From NCBI RefSeq assembly GCF_048544455.1, contig NC_133538.1:5238658-5302657 (forward strand): a stretch of 64,000 nt of DNA. The letters are read 5' to 3'. Shown here one piece after another: positions 14,513 to 27,839 of the stretch. The position numbers and the translations under genes are program-made. This stretch comes from Silene latifolia (Eukaryota > Streptophyta > Magnoliopsida > Caryophyllales > Caryophyllaceae). Position 1 is the first letter of the stretch, and every line of letters starts with the position of its first letter. The notes under the pieces were generated by a model that saw nothing but the letters and a program-made list of their open reading frames with translations, made no database searches and was not told the origin of the DNA.

Positions 14513-16827
14513 TTGGGATCATATAAGTCCCCTTCTAAGTGTGAGTCCATAAGTTCTCTTGAGGACCATTAGATAAGGAAGATGGACGATTGAGATTGAA
14601 ACAAAAAAAGAGGGGATTATAGGGTAATTAAGCACTCTCTCTCACTACCCTCACTAATCTACATTAACTAAATACTAATCCACTATATATAATTTAATCT
14701 ACCACCTACTTCTCCCTCATCTCACACATTTCTCTCATCTCTCTCTAAAAAACCAAATAAATCAAAATAAAACCAAATAAATCAAACCCAAATAATCATC
14801 CTCCCACCCACCCCGACTGCCACCACACGCCTCCTCCAAGCATCAACCACCACCGTCGCCTGCCGGGGCCCCACCAGCCACGACCACCGCTTACCCACAA
14901 CACCACCTTCTCTGCCACCCACCAGCCGGCACCGCCTCCACACAGCCAACCATATTACACCCGACACCACCCACGACCACCCACCACACCACGCCTCAAC
15001 ATCACTCACCTCCTCCGCCTCCCGCCTCTTTCTGCCACCTCCCTCAACAACACCACGCACCTCGCCCACCACCCTCGCCAACACCACGAACCTCCCCCAC
15101 CACCCTCGCCAACACCACGAACCTCCTCCTCTCTTCCTTTTTTTTCTTTTCTTTCTTCCTTATCAGATCTGTTTTGGTTTTTTTTTTCGTTTTCGAGATC
15201 TAGTTTATATTTGGTTTTGTATTTTTGTGTGTTTATATTTGATTTAAATCGTTTTTTGTTCATATTTGATTTAAATCGTTTTGTGTTTTTATATTCGGTT
15301 TATATTTCGAGATCTAGTTTTATATTTGGTTTCATTTTTTTTAATTTATTTATTTCGTGTGTTATTTCTATATTATGTACATTTTTTCCGGTAGTAATTT
15401 TTTTTTTTTAGATTTTGTTTATGTTTTTTTGTCTTGTTACATGCATTTTTTTTATTTTCGGGTGTTAGTATGACATTAGTTATATTTTTTAAATTTTAGA
15501 TTAGATTTAGATCTTATTTTACTCTTTTTTGTTGTTATTTGTTGTTATTTGTTCTTATTTGTTCTTATTTCTATTAAAATTACACTTTTCTCTATTAAAA
15601 TTACACTTATCTCTATTAAAGTTAAAGTTACACTTATTTCTATTGAAATTACACTTTTCTCTATTAAAATTACACTTTTCTCTTTTAAAGTTACACTCCA
15701 TTTTATGCTTGTTTCTATTAAAATTATACTTATTTCTATTAAAATTACACTTATTTCTATTAAAATTACAATTATTTCTATTAAAATTACACTTATCTCT
15801 ATTAAATTTAAAGTTACACTTATTTCTATTAAAACTACACTTATTTCTATTAAAATTACACTTATCTCTATTAAAGTTGAAGTTACACTTATTTCTATTG
15901 AAATTACACTTTTCTCTATTAAAATTACACATTTCTCTATTAAAATTACACTTACTCTCTTTTAAAGTTAAAGTTACAGCTATCTCTATTAAAGTTACAC
16001 TTATTTCTATTAGAATTACACTTTTTTTCTATTAAAATTACAAATTTCTCTACTAAAGTTACAGCTATCTCTATTAAAATTACACTTATCTCTACTAAAG
16101 TTACACTTATCTCAATTAAAATTACACTCTCAAGGACTACAGTTATACTCTCAATGGACTCATGTTACATGTTTAATATGGACTAAAGTTACACTCTCAA
16201 GGACTGAAATTACACTTTAAAGGACTAAAGTTACACTTTTAGTATGGACTAAATATACACTCTGAATGGACTAAAAATACACTTTAATGGACTAAAATTA
16301 TACTTTAATGGACTAAAATTACACTTTAATGGACTAAAATTACACTTTTAAAAGACTAAAGTTACACTTATAACACAACTCAATTTACAATGAGTTGTGT
16401 TAAAATTGGAAAAATTCAAAATAATATTTGTCGTAAAAACTGAGTTACACTTGTTAAACGCAAAATATATTGTAAACTTGCTTCAAATTTTCAAATTTCA
16501 AAATAAAATCCGTCATACCGCCTTTTTGGGTTAAAATTACACTTTTTTCCGTTGAAATTACACTTTTAAAACAGTGAAGTGTCGTAACATTTGTATCAAG
16601 TTTCAGCCAAAAAAAAAAAATGTGCTCAAAAAAATTTTTGTGTATAATAATTCATTAGTGAATGTATAATTAAAGCTAGAGAGAGAAAGTTGATTAATTA
16701 GTGTATAAGAATCTAATTAGTGTTAAGTATACTTTTTTGCTTTCAATCTCAACCATCCTTAGTGAGATATCTAAGGGATGTAGTGAGAACTTATGGACTC
16801 AAATATATAGGTGGACTCATTAGAACT

Positions 16828-16831
<4 letters not shown>
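14510..16831. mobile_element. E2: TA-flanked element with TTAAAATTACACTT array
   Basis: The left end GTTGGGATCATATAAGTCC...GAGTCCATAAG and right end CTTATGGACTCAAATAT...GGACTCATTAGAACTTC are imperfect inverted repeats. Inside the left end come a TATA-like CTATATATAATTT (14682), a pyrimidine-rich leader and a CCACC-rich block (14790-15130) ending at CAGATCTG (15163). The rest is AT-rich. From 15580 to about 16370 it is an array with a ~24-bp period based on CTATTAAAATTACACTTAT (AAGTGTAATTTTAAT on the minus strand). Same plan as E4. No coding sequence. Confidence 0.65.
15580..16370. repeat. ~24-bp tandem array, word TTAAAATTACACTT
   Basis: More than 25 copies of a degenerate unit around ATTAAAATTACACTTATTTC, grading to the right into ACTAAAATTACACTTTAATGG. 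Three frames stay open across it purely because of the period. Confidence 0.85.

Positions 16832-16868
<37 letters not shown>
16832..16868. repeat. (TA)n microsatellite between E2 and G2
   Basis: Short perfect TA run joining the ends of E2 and the G-type segment. Confidence 0.95.
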
Positions 16869-16870
<2 letters not shown>

Positions 16871-17390
16871 TGCGTTTGTGCTCACACTATAATTCCAGTG
16901 TTATTTTTTATGTTCTCATATTTCTCTAATTTTCTCATCATGTTATCTTTTGTTTTATTTTTTGTGTTACCACCAATTATTCCAATTTTTTTTACCACAT
17001 GTTATTCCAGTGTTATTCTTTTTTTTTTCTTTTTGTTACCAAGTGTTATTCCAATGTTACTCTTATACTTTTTTAAAAAAAAAAAATTTGTTACCACTTG
17101 TTATTTCAGTGTTATTCTTATGTTCCCACGGTTCTGTAAATTTTCTCATTATGTTATTTTTTTACCACGTGTTACTCAGGTGTTATTCTGGTATTATTGT
17201 GATGTTACTCTGGTGTTATTGCGTGTTACTCCAGTGTTATTCTTCTGTTATTGAGTTGTTATTCTAATGTTATTCGGGTGTTATTGTGTAGTTAGGCCGA
17301 TTTTATTCTGGTGTTACTGCGGTATTACTCCGGTGTTTTGTGGTATTATTGTGGTGTGATTCTGGAATTAACGTAATAATATTATAAAAT
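16869..17390 (-). mobile_element. G2: partial G-type element, inverted (GTGTTATT array)
   Basis: Starts directly at the TA run with GTGCGTTTGTGCTCACAC. It continues with GTGTTATTCT/GTGTTATTGTGATGTTA words, the reverse complement of the array in G1, G3 and G4. It ends without a clear right terminus near 17390, so it is truncated. Confidence 0.5.
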
Positions 17391-17585
17391 ATTTTGACGG
17401 AAACTAAGTGATAGTGATGAGACACATCAGTAGTTCAGCACCCATAATAATTTATTTCAATCGTTGTTTATAGTTCAACTTGAATTAGGTTGTGAATCAC
17501 CTAGAATTTGTGAAACTTGGTTATGCAGCAACATTAATTCGCTCGTTCTTGTCTAAATTCGGCAAGTTTATTCTCCCCCTCTTAA

Positions 17586-17903
17586 GGCTCCATTTGGCAC
17601 GACACTTCAGGTAGATTATTTGACCAAAGTAGCTTATTTGACCAAAACTTCAGCTACCTGATTATTTTGCACGTGTTTGGCAAGTAGTTTATTTGGTCAA
17701 ATAAGGTACCTGAAATTAAATGCTACTTCAAGTAGCATTTGAGAAATCAGGTACCTGAAATGACTTATTTTCCATTTTCTACCCATTTATTTTATAATAT
17801 TAAATAATTTTCATATCCTTTTACGTCATTTTACAGAAATTAGCTACCTTTTCAGCTAGTTTGCCAAACACATTTTTATATAATCAGTTACCTTATCAGC
17901 TTC
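17586..17903. mobile_element. Left half of a hAT-like MITE, split by the LTR array
   Basis: Begins GGCTCCATTTGGCACGAC and contains repeated TAGCTTATTTGACC, GGTACCTGAAAT and CAGCTACCT phrases. The partner is at 37673-37774, which ends TTTGCGAAACAGAGCCC, a fair inverse match of the start. Both sides carry CAGCTACCTTTT phrases. Superfamily is inferred from TIR style; no convincing target duplication was found. Confidence 0.5.
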
Positions 17904-19121
17904 TGTAACACCCCTGATTTTCGGCTAAATTTAAACTAAATTTTACATATAAAACGCGTCGAAATACAGAGATATTATGATTAATATACAAAGTCTCTTA
18001 TTACAAATCCTTTTAAATATGAAATAATACAATGTGTAAACAAACTTTTATAAAACTTTAAATAAAATCTTCACTTGAATAAAAACCTTTTGAACTGCAG
18101 CGGAAATGTAACCTGAAATAAACCAGAAGAAAAAGGAACTACCCCCATGACGAGTAGCCCAGAAGGGAGAAAACACGTCAACCGGAAAGCTGAGTAACAG
18201 AGAATACCTCAATATAAGCAGAATAGTTTTCAGTCATGGCGTGGAAACAGAGACACGTAAAAATAAAAATAAACAGAGAGAATAATAAAAACACTCCCGT
18301 TAAATCATCTCATACTCAAACCTACTCCATAATATAATAAACTCTCTCGTCCAATTAATTAACCAAGTTTCATCTCATTACTCTGTCTCACTCATTACCC
18401 AGTCTCATAATATATAATACTCCAAAGTAACCACGGACTGCACTCTCATTGCCGAACCTAAGCCAAGGACAAGGGGTGAGTGAACTGGCAGATAAAACCG
18501 CTAAACAATATTTCCATCTCAATGTCAATTCCAAACTCATAAATAACTCAATAACCATGGTCGCTCTGGACCGTAAACACAACTTGGCTCAAAGGCCCCA
18601 TAACTCAATACCAGTAACAAATCTCAATATCAATATCGTCAAAGGATCAAAGAACCGTGCTCAACACTTAGAGTAAAAGTCAAAGCTACTCACCACTTAC
18701 CAAGGTTAGAGGAAACGATAATTTAAACGCAATAAAAAACTTAATATAAGACAGAATGTCAATACAAATGCCAACATAATGAACGCCGATCTCATAGCTA
18801 ATGCTTCGACAAAAAGTACAAGATGAAATACAAATAATGATTCATGTACCACCTCCTTATCAATCCAAGGTCAATTAACATCACCTAATATCCTCATAGC
18901 TACATCGTAATATTCATGGTACATCACCAAATTCCCTTTTTCATTTAATATCAAATTTCCACCATCTGCAAATTCATCTCGATATACAGTCGCAAACCCA
19001 CCCATAAATTAACCCATCTCACAATCTACGACGAAATAATTACTACTATTATTACTATTATTAACAATTATCGTATACCACCTTCAACAATCAATTTATC
19101 ATATAAAACTGGCATAAATTC
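17904..19121 (-). repeat. LTR copy 1, proximal part
   Basis: From TGTAACACC to the CATAAATTCA phrase that precedes a microsatellite in every copy. It continues at 26861 beyond the nested LARD. Confidence 0.8.
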
Positions 19122-19231
<110 letters not shown>

Positions 19232-19494
19232 CTACGGTTTTCTATGTCTTTGGGTACTCTATCGAGTGGGCCTTACTTTGTCGAGTAAGTAAGCTGTTTT
19301 ACGAAACAGTGTTCTGTCTGATGGGTACTCGATCGGATAAGGGTGGCACTCAATCGAGTAAGGGTCACTCGATCGAGTAAGTTACTTACCCGATCGAGTA
19401 AGTTACTTTTGCGGGTTGTTTTAGTTGGGTTTTGTGAGTAACGCGTGATTGATATATTAAGTTTTCCGTCACTTTCTTCATCATTTGTATATTT

Positions 19495-19500
19495 TATAAA
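19495..19500 (+). promoter_or_regulatory. TATA box in LARD LTR
   Basis: TATAAA in TGTATATTTTATAAAAACC. The same position is kept in the right LTR near 25636. It probably sets the element's RNA start. Confidence 0.6.
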
Positions 19501-19851
19501 AACCTTTCAAGAGAGAAAATAAGTTACGTTGTCTACGTTCGTCGCGTTACCATCAAATCCCAAGGGCTATGGTTGTCGGATCGTCACATTCTTTACGCTG
19601 TTGAGTTCGTCGTGTCGAGGGTAAGATCTTTGTATAGTTTTTATGTTGTTTTGTCAATTTTGGTTAAACCCTAATTGGGTAGATTTGGGGGTTTTGGGTG
19701 TTTGATTGGCTTAGTAGTAATTGCATGATTGTATATGTGATTATAGGAGGAGATTTTGTAGAAGAGCATTTTGATTAGCTGCTTGTGACGGTCTTATGAT
19801 GGCTTATTTCAGGTAGGGTTTCCCTACTCAGTAATGGTTACATAATGTTGA

Positions 19852-19967
<116 letters not shown>

Positions 19968-20714
19968 GATTGATTTTGGTGATAGTTGATAGTATAATGT
20001 TGATTGGTTGTGTAACTGTCTGTGATCTTCGGTGTGCGTCCCTGGCTGAGTGGAGTCACTTGCGGGAGTGGCTTCATGCCCTTGATTCGCCTTCTGTGGA
20101 ACCCGCCACAGAAGGGATGTACACATTAATGAACATGGGTTTATCGCTCGATGGAGATGAGCGGGGTTTAGGTGGGAACGGCTGCGGTCCTCCACTGGCG
20201 GCGAGGAGTATCTGTTGCGATGGGTACTCTGGCAGGGCTACACACTTCGGAGTGTAGTCAGATATGTGGAGATAGGGTGGAGTTGTGGAGACTGAGATGT
20301 GTTGTTTGAGTTGTTTGTAATATTGTTTTATTGCAGCTGTTGTTGTATGTAATCAGTACTGATCCCGTTTAAATGTTTTAAAAACTGTGGTGATTCATTT
20401 GGGGGAGGTGAGCAGTTATTGAGCAGGTATGAGTTGATGCGCATGGGATAGCTGGGTCGAGTCATCACGAGCTGTCTTAGAATTCTTCAGCTGTGTCGAA
20501 CACTCTTTCATTGTTTAGTTGGTTTAATATTTTGAGGACAGTTGTACTTTTTACTTTATCAGTTTTGGTTGGACTTGTATCACGTTAAACTATTTAATAA
20601 AGTACGTTTTGTTATTGTCTATTGATTATCATTGCCTCGGGTAACCGAGATGGTAGCACTTCCATGGTTTAGGTGGTCCTGGTAAGGCACTTGGAGTATG
20701 GGGGTGTTACAAAG

Positions 20715-20726
20715 TGGTATCAGAGC
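20715..20726 (+). promoter_or_regulatory. Primer binding site, tRNA-iMet type
   Basis: TGGTATCAGAGC, three bases after the LTR end. Complementary to the 3' end of plant initiator methionine tRNA. Confidence 0.9.
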
Positions 20727-23700
20727 GACGATCTTGAAACCCGTAACCAATGAACCTAATGAACATAGGGAGTCAAACTAAAATGAACCCGGGTAGGAGT
20801 TGTAGGAGCTAATGCAAAGACTTGGGAGACGTCTTAAAGTCGCAAAATCGCCCTACAATTTTGAACCGGTCACTATGGGTGTCATGGGATCGCTATGTGT
20901 TTACTAATGTTCTATTGTGTATGTTGGATGATGTGTTGTATAGAAATGTTGGAAAATGATGAAGTGGATATATGATAAGGTGTTGTGAATAAGCATCTTG
21001 CATGATAGTTGGTTTACAAGGTTGTTTGGAATTGTTGGAAAACTATACGAGAAGGATGAATGATGTGGTGGAAAAGGGAAGTAGTACATATATGATAATA
21101 TGTGATGAATAATGATGTTGCAGGATGGATGATTTATAATGTGGCTATGGTAGTAACATGTGATTAGGGGATGTGATATGTTTATGCACAATTTTGTTTG
21201 CGTAAAGTTATATAATAAGTTCATATACTTGTCTACTATTGTATCATATGCACTTGCTAGATGAAGAATGTGGTTGACATGGATGAATTGATTTGAAAAG
21301 ACGGGTGGCAATTGCATGAGAATATGAATTTCGTGATTATGAATATGTTTAGGTCACAAAGTGGATTTGTAATATTGTTGTATTAATAACATGTAAATAG
21401 GATTTGTAATGTATGAGTATGCTTTGTTTTACGAAAAGTTATAAAGTTAAAACATGCGGGTAGTACATGATTGATAAGTTGAATGTTATATGAGCATGAT
21501 AAATGTTATTGTTTGGTTTTTTGTAGGTAGTAACATGTGGTTAGGGATGGTGATTTTACAAGTATCGAGTCACTTTTGTTCACCTTGTTGATGTTTAAGT
21601 TGTTTGAAAGTGAAAATCAAATAGTTATGTTGTCTGTTTATAGAGAGGTTGTATTTAAGCTGTTATAACTTGAGATGTATATATGATTTTGATGTCATTC
21701 CAATTTTAGGAGGTAGCTTGTTCTTTTACGATTCTAACGATAGGTCACACGCCCAAAATGACCAGGAAACGAGTGAGATATGACCGTTTCACGAAAATTG
21801 GACAGTGCTGAGAAATGCGTAGAGTACTCGATCGAGTGGCTCTCACTCGATCGAGTGCACCCCTTATTACTTGATCGAGTAACCCTTACTCGATCGAGTA
21901 GCTCTGGTAATTTCTTATACGTGCTTCTGACCTTAGCCTACTCGATAGAGTAGGCTGTACTCGATCTAGTGACCCCTATTTTAGGTCATATGCTTATCTT
22001 TTGATTTCGTTGCCTATTATATTTAATTCAAAGGTGGTCTTTTGCTTCTTTATGCATTGTTTTACGTATGTGTTGGTCCTGATGCATAAGTTACCCAATC
22101 TTATGATGTAAGGTGTGACACCTGTGGTGAGTATGAGTTTAGTGGGGAGGACATGAGTTATATGTGGTTGTGATAGATAGTGGAAAAAGAAAAGGAAGAT
22201 TGCTAAGGCTTATTGAGGCATGGAGCATGTTTTGTGAGATGAGAAGAGTGATATGATTGTGTGTTGAGTAATGTAAAAGTAAGTGAATGTGGGCAAGGGA
22301 TGATGTGAGTCTAAGGAACGTGAGAATGAAGATATTGAAAGGAAGGATGTGGATAGTAGCAACTTGAGATGTGTAAGGAATTATGGAGAAATATGGTTAG
22401 ATTGTGTTGGTTAAGAATGTATGTAATGAAAGATTTTTGTAGAGGGATGAAGAAGAGTGGTATATAGACATGCCGCGACGTGGATTTGCAGATAGTGAGC
22501 GAGTTTGGGAATTTTTATTATCAAGAGGTGAAACTAATGTGTGATTTCCTTGGGCAATTAATGGTATGAAATGAGTTTTGGGATTCTCAAAAAAAAAAAA
22601 AAAAGGTGATAGCATGAGATGGTCTGGACTGATTGGTGATAAATATGAGTGATAGCATGATAAGAGAAGATCCATGGTAAGAAAGAGTGAGATGATACTG
22701 ATATGAAATAATGGGATTCGAGTTTTGGAGCAATGAGAAGGTAACCGGGGCACTAAAGAGTTAGATAGAAGTAATAAGGAGTTGAACTATTAATTGGTAT
22801 TGTTAAGTGTCAAGAGAAAAGAAGGATGAAAAGTAAGCTGAGAAAAGTGTTGACCAGAGTTATGTGATATAGAAGTAATGAATCGTCGAGATGTGTGATA
22901 CTATCATGAGGATTTGAGTTAACGCTTATACAGGGGTTTCGGGACAACATGTTAATCATGGGTTTCGAGGAATTAAGGAAAGTAAAAAGCTTGGTGAAGA
23001 ATTTTCACGATAGGAGATCTTGGTGGTGAGTTGGGTGACGATACAATTAAGGATAGTTTTGGGAAGAAGGTTGAGGTAAATTTTGTTGGTGGATTTGATG
23101 TCGCTATTTGGAATGCTAACCGAAGATAGGAAATGAACTGTTATATTTAGAGGTGAGTGGAAGATATTTGTTGTATGAGCAGTGGTGGTATTGTGGTGTT
23201 GTCACTAGTGGCTAAGGGTGATGATAGATAAGAAAGATAGCAATTCTAAAGAGGTTGATCTTGTATAGGCCGGATTGATATGTACGGTTGTGAGGAAGTA
23301 TAAGACGTGGTCTTAGGAGGCGGTTGCTATTAGTTGAGTATTAGCTGTATGGTTATATTTGGCAGGGGGGGTGATGGTTATGCGAATGGGAGAGTATGTT
23401 ATGAGGGGCATACGAATTAAGCTCGCGCGAGAGATAACCTTTATCAAGTGGTAACTTACGTGTTCAGGATTGACTAGTTGGATGTGATTACGGGTCTATG
23501 ATGTGTATAAATGTTTGTGTGAGGTTCTGACCTCACGAGAAATGGTGTGGTGTGATAGTTATAAAGTTGTTATATGAATGTTTTGTGATATATGTTGGGT
23601 ACGGTAAACTAATGGAATGATGTTCAAAAGTGATAGTTTGGGTGATCTGGCATGGCTACTTATACTTGTATGTGTATTCATGATATATGTTTATTCCGTG

Positions 23701-25389
23701 AAAAGGTATGGATGATATTCATGAGATTCTTGTCTGTTTATTCCGTATAATATGTTGTGTTGTGATCTAGTAAAGCAGTTTTGAGTAAGTTTTCTTGTCC
23801 GGAAAGTTATACTGAGTCAGTGTTTATGGGAATTGTATGTGGTTGTGATGCCTATCGATTTGGTTGTTGTGCCTTGGGTGGTGATCCGGGCACGATACTT
23901 CGTGTTGTGATGCGGGTATTTTCGCGCTGCGGTGCGGCTGTTGGTGGCGGTGTTGCGATGCCGTCACTAGTTGTGGTGTAGTAGACGGGATGATTACGAT
24001 TCGAGTTTCGAAAGTACATAACAGTTATACATAGATTGTTGTTTTGTTTGCTGCTGTTTCCTGTGAGTTTCAGTTTAGACAGATAGACGGTTGTTTTGTT
24101 ATTAATGTTTCTTACCAATTTCAGCTTGGGCGTGAGGGTAGAGTATGATATGGAAGAGAGTTGTGTATGTTTCTGTTGCCGGCATGGTATAGCGATATTC
24201 TGTTGATGGGATAGTTGTGAGAGGTTGTTACAGCAATTGTGATCTTGTTTTAGATGAGGCATTGGTAGGCATGGTGATGGCAAGCGAATTGTGGAACATG
24301 TGTTGTACTGATCTGGAAACTGCAGATAGTTCATAATCTTTTATTGAGACAGTGAGTATAGGGTGTTGGGAATTAGTTTCATGTTAAGTTATGGATGAGT
24401 TTTACGGTAATGAAAGAAAAGAACTTGAGGATCTAGTGCGAGTGTGTGTAATAATTGTGGATCGTGAGTTATGAGTATGGACATAGGTGCATGTATAGAG
24501 GACTATATCGTTTTAGCAGTAATAGGGAACAATTGGAGTATTGGTTATGCTTAGGATCTTGTGGTATAGGTTAGGTGGTGTGCCGAATGAATTGAGGTAT
24601 GAGAACTGTTTAAGTAAGAGAGCCTCAGAAATAGGAATGGTTAGAGGTGTTGAGGTCGCATGCGGTTATCTTTGAAATGTCGTGGTGATGAGGATAATGA
24701 GAAGATATAGCTAAGGATCTAGTATTTGTGAGTTACGAGGACGTAATATTTATCTTAAGAGGAGTAGGATGCGATAAAAGAGAGTTTGATGGTTGTGCAT
24801 GTTGTAGTATAGTTGGAAGTAGAGTGTTGATGTAGCATAGAGGATGGATTTGTATTGTGGTTGATATTGTTAAAGGTCATGACCTTGCTTGTAGTAGTTC
24901 GATGTTTAGGAATGGGAGAATAGGTATGGGAGAATACTTTGATAGAGTTGACAGTTGGATGATGATGTTTATGAGGTCGATGGTGTTGACAGTTGGATGA
25001 TGATGTTTATGAGCGTGAGTAAATTTCGAGGACGAAGTTCCTTTTAAGGGTGGTAGAATGTAACATTCCGTTTGATTTTTATGAATGTCTTGATATTGGA
25101 TTCGCTAGTGGATAATGTGTTAGTGAGACGGAGCTACTGGCATTGGTGGAAGGTATTCAATAGTGTATGAAGTTAATTTAGAGAGGCTATGATGTAGTTG
25201 ATACCATATCGTGAGCCGTGTTGTGGAGGTAGGCATAGTTGATGGACTAGGTATTTAGAGTTCATGTTTTATAGGTTGGGGTTTTGCTTTGAGTTCTTAG
25301 TTGCGTTGTTGTGTCTTGATCGAGTTAGTATGTTTGTTTTGAGTATGGGTTGAACTTCGGGGACGAAGTTCTTTTTAAGGAGGGAAGAC
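20727..25389 (+). other. LARD internal region, non-coding
   Basis: G/T-rich, without a domain-bearing frame. Two points stand out. A cluster of the palindrome ACTCGATCGAGT and variants lies at 21826-21975, as it does in the LTRs. A second leader/purine-tract module (TTTCGAGGACGAAGTTCC ... GGGTGGTAGAATGTAACATT) lies at 25022-25070, 330 bp before the one that borders the 3' LTR. Confidence 0.75.
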
Positions 25390-26762
25390 TGTAATACTAT
25401 GGTTTTCTATGTCTTTGGGTACTCTGTCGAGTGGGGCTTACTCTGTCGAGTAAGTAAGTTGTTTTACGAAACAGTATTCTGTCTGATGGGTATTCGATCG
25501 AGTAAGTGTGGCACTCGATCGAGTAAGGGTCACTCGATCGAGTAAGTTACTTTTGCGGGTTGTTTTAGTCGGGTTTTGTGAGTAACGCGTGATTGATATA
25601 TTAAGTTTTCCGTCACTTTCTTCATCATTTGTATATTTTATAAAAACCTTTCAAGAGATAAAAGAAGTTACGTTGTCTACGTTTGTCGCGTTACCATCAA
25701 ATCCCAAGGGCTATGGTTGTCGGATAGTCATATTCTTTACGCCGTTGAGTTCGTCGTGTCGAGGGTAAGATCCTTGTATAGTTTTTATGTTGTTTCGTCA
25801 ATTTTGGTTAAACCCTAATTGGGTAGATTTGGGGGTTTTGGGTGTTTGATTGGCTTAGTAGTAATTGCATGATTGTATATGTGATTATAGGAGGAGATTT
25901 CGTAGAAGAGCATTTTGATTAGCTGCTTGTGACGGTCTTTTGATGGCTTATTTCAGGTAGTGTTTCCCTATTCAGTAATGGTTACATAATGTTGATGTTG
26001 TTGTTGTATCTCATATCGTTGTTGGATTGGTTTTGGTGATTGTTGATAGTATAATGTTGATTGGCTGTGTAACTGTCTGTGATCTTCGGCGTGCGTCCCT
26101 GGCTGAGTGGAGTCGGTTGCAGGAGTGCTTCACACCCTTGATTCTCCTTCTGTGGAACCCGCCACAGAAGGGATGTGCATATTAATGAACATGGGTTTAT
26201 CGCTCGATGGAGATGAGCGGGGCTTAGGTGGGAACGGCTGCAGTCCCCCACTGGCGGCGAGTAGTATCTGTTGTGATGGGTACACTGGCAGGGCTACACA
26301 CTTCGGAGTGTAGTCGGATATGTGGAGATAGGGTGGAGTTGTGGAGACTGAGATGTGTTGTTTGAGTTGTTTTTAATATTGTTTTATTGCAGCTGTTGTT
26401 GTATGTAATCAGTACTGACCCCGTTTAAATGTTTTAAAAACTATGGTGATCCATTCGGGGGTGTGAGCAGTTATAGAGCAGGTATGAGTTGATGCGCATG
26501 GGATATTTGAGTCGAGTCATCACGAGCTGTCTTAGAAGTCTTCCGCCGTGTCGAACACTTTTTCGTTGTTTAGTTGGTTTAACATTTTGAGGACAGTTGT
26601 ACTTTTTACTTTATCAGTTTTGGTTGGACTTGTATCAGTTAAACTATTTAATAAAGTACGTTTCGTTATTGTCGATTTGATTATCATTGTCTCGAGTAAC
26701 CGCCATGGTAGCACTTCCATGGTTTAGGTGGTCCTGATAAGGCACTTGGAGTATAGGGGTGT

Positions 26763-26766
<4 letters not shown>
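25390..26766 (+). repeat. LARD 3' LTR
   Basis: Starts TGTAATACTATGG just after the purine tract and ends GGGGTGTTATA where a (TAA)n microsatellite begins. It lacks the large TTG expansion of the 5' copy. Confidence 0.88.
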
Positions 26767-26848
<82 letters not shown>

Positions 26849-26860
26849 TAATAATAATAG
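26763..26860. repeat. (TAA)n microsatellite at the LARD's right edge
   Basis: A TAA run also occurs at this position in LTR copies 2 and 3. Here it overlaps the last bases of the LARD. Confidence 0.95.
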
Positions 26861-27643
26861 GATCGGTAGAATCGTGTTACCTTAAAATCAATCCGATATT
26901 TAATAGCCCGAAGGAAAACGCTAACAGTTTGGATATAAAATAACCGATAAGCGGAGTTGTGAAACAATGGATAAATAAAGGCGTGCACTGATTTTATCTT
27001 GCACAAATTCTTATTTCAGACCGTCATATCCGTCTGAAATTGTCAGACGGATACCATTTTCTCTCACAGAAAACCATTTAGGGTGTGAGTGGGAAAGCAC
27101 ATGGGGATGTCCCACCACCCATATGCTTCTCACTTGTGAGAGGTCTTATTACGGTCTGAAATAAGGCGGTCTTAAGCAAGAGGCATTCTTTATCTTGTGA
27201 TGAATTTTGACCAAGATGGCAATGTAAACATAAAATTGGATGAATAGGACAAGGAGCACCATATGACTGCTGTATTACTCTTAGTTTTTCTTCTATGTAA
27301 AGTTTTAGCCGCAGCAAAAGAGATTATATGAGCTTAGGGTAAAAATTGAGGATTTCCACTTTTATTTATACCAAGGCACGACTATAAAAATAATATATAA
27401 TAATGTTATGAAGTTGAGATTTTCAATTTTGCTTCTGTAAAATATTGTGTATTTTAAATACCAAAATATACTACCCATAACATAAGGTAATGGAGAAAAT
27501 TACCATAGAAAATACTTAAAATACTTACGGTGCATATAAAAATTATGGGTATTACAATGTTTCCCGCTTAAAAAGAACTTCGTCCCTGAAGTTTGGATTT
27601 GAAAAGAAAAACTGAACCCTTTGGAAAATTTTAGAGCATTACA
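26861..27643 (-). repeat. LTR copy 1, distal part
   Basis: From GGATCGGTAGAATCG to GAGCATTACA. Matches copies 2-4 once the 187-bp MITE and its 9-bp duplication are removed (587 bp against 597-602 bp). Confidence 0.8.
27002..27188. mobile_element. 187-bp MITE with 9-bp target duplication
   Basis: Flanked by perfect TTTATCTTG at 26993-27001 and 27189-27197; the other LTR copies have a single copy at this site. The ends (ATTCTTATTTCAGACCGTC and the inverse CTCTTGCTTAAGACCGCC) are imperfect inverted repeats. A 9-bp duplication suggests Mutator-type mobilisation, by inference. Confidence 0.75.
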
Positions 27644-27839
27644 ATCTACCCTCCTTAAAAATAAAGTTCGTCCTCGAACTTGAATTAAAAAGTTAAATGG
27701 AACTTGAATGGTAGAAAATATTAGTCCAAAATGACTCAAACAAAAGTTGCAGAAAACACTTAGAAAAGTTAAAAGTCGGCGTCAAGATATGAGAATCTCG
27801 AAACCTAACCAAGAAAGAACCAGCAGTTCTGATACCAAT
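27644..27839 (-). other. Internal domain 1 of the LTR array (196 bp)
   Basis: Purine tract (minus) at the left, primer site at 27826-27837 (one mismatch, GTTCTGATACCA on +) at the right, no coding frame. TRIM-sized, although the LTRs are long. Confidence 0.8.

Noticed and set aside
15529..16035. Three long overlapping frames (LKLHFSLLKL..., CNFNREKCNFNRNK...)
   Set aside because: All come from the ~24-bp array in E2; simultaneous openness in several frames is the mark of a tandem repeat.
18449..18676. A 75-codon frame (MPNLSQGQGVSEL...) repeated at 28386-28613 and 36337-36564
   Set aside because: It recurs because it lies in the repeated LTR copies. It is antisense to the element, frame-broken in copy 3, and has no recognisable domain.
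20727..25389. Search for gag/pol in the LARD interior
   Set aside because: No frame with capsid, protease, RT, RNase H or integrase motifs on either strand, so no coding feature was called.
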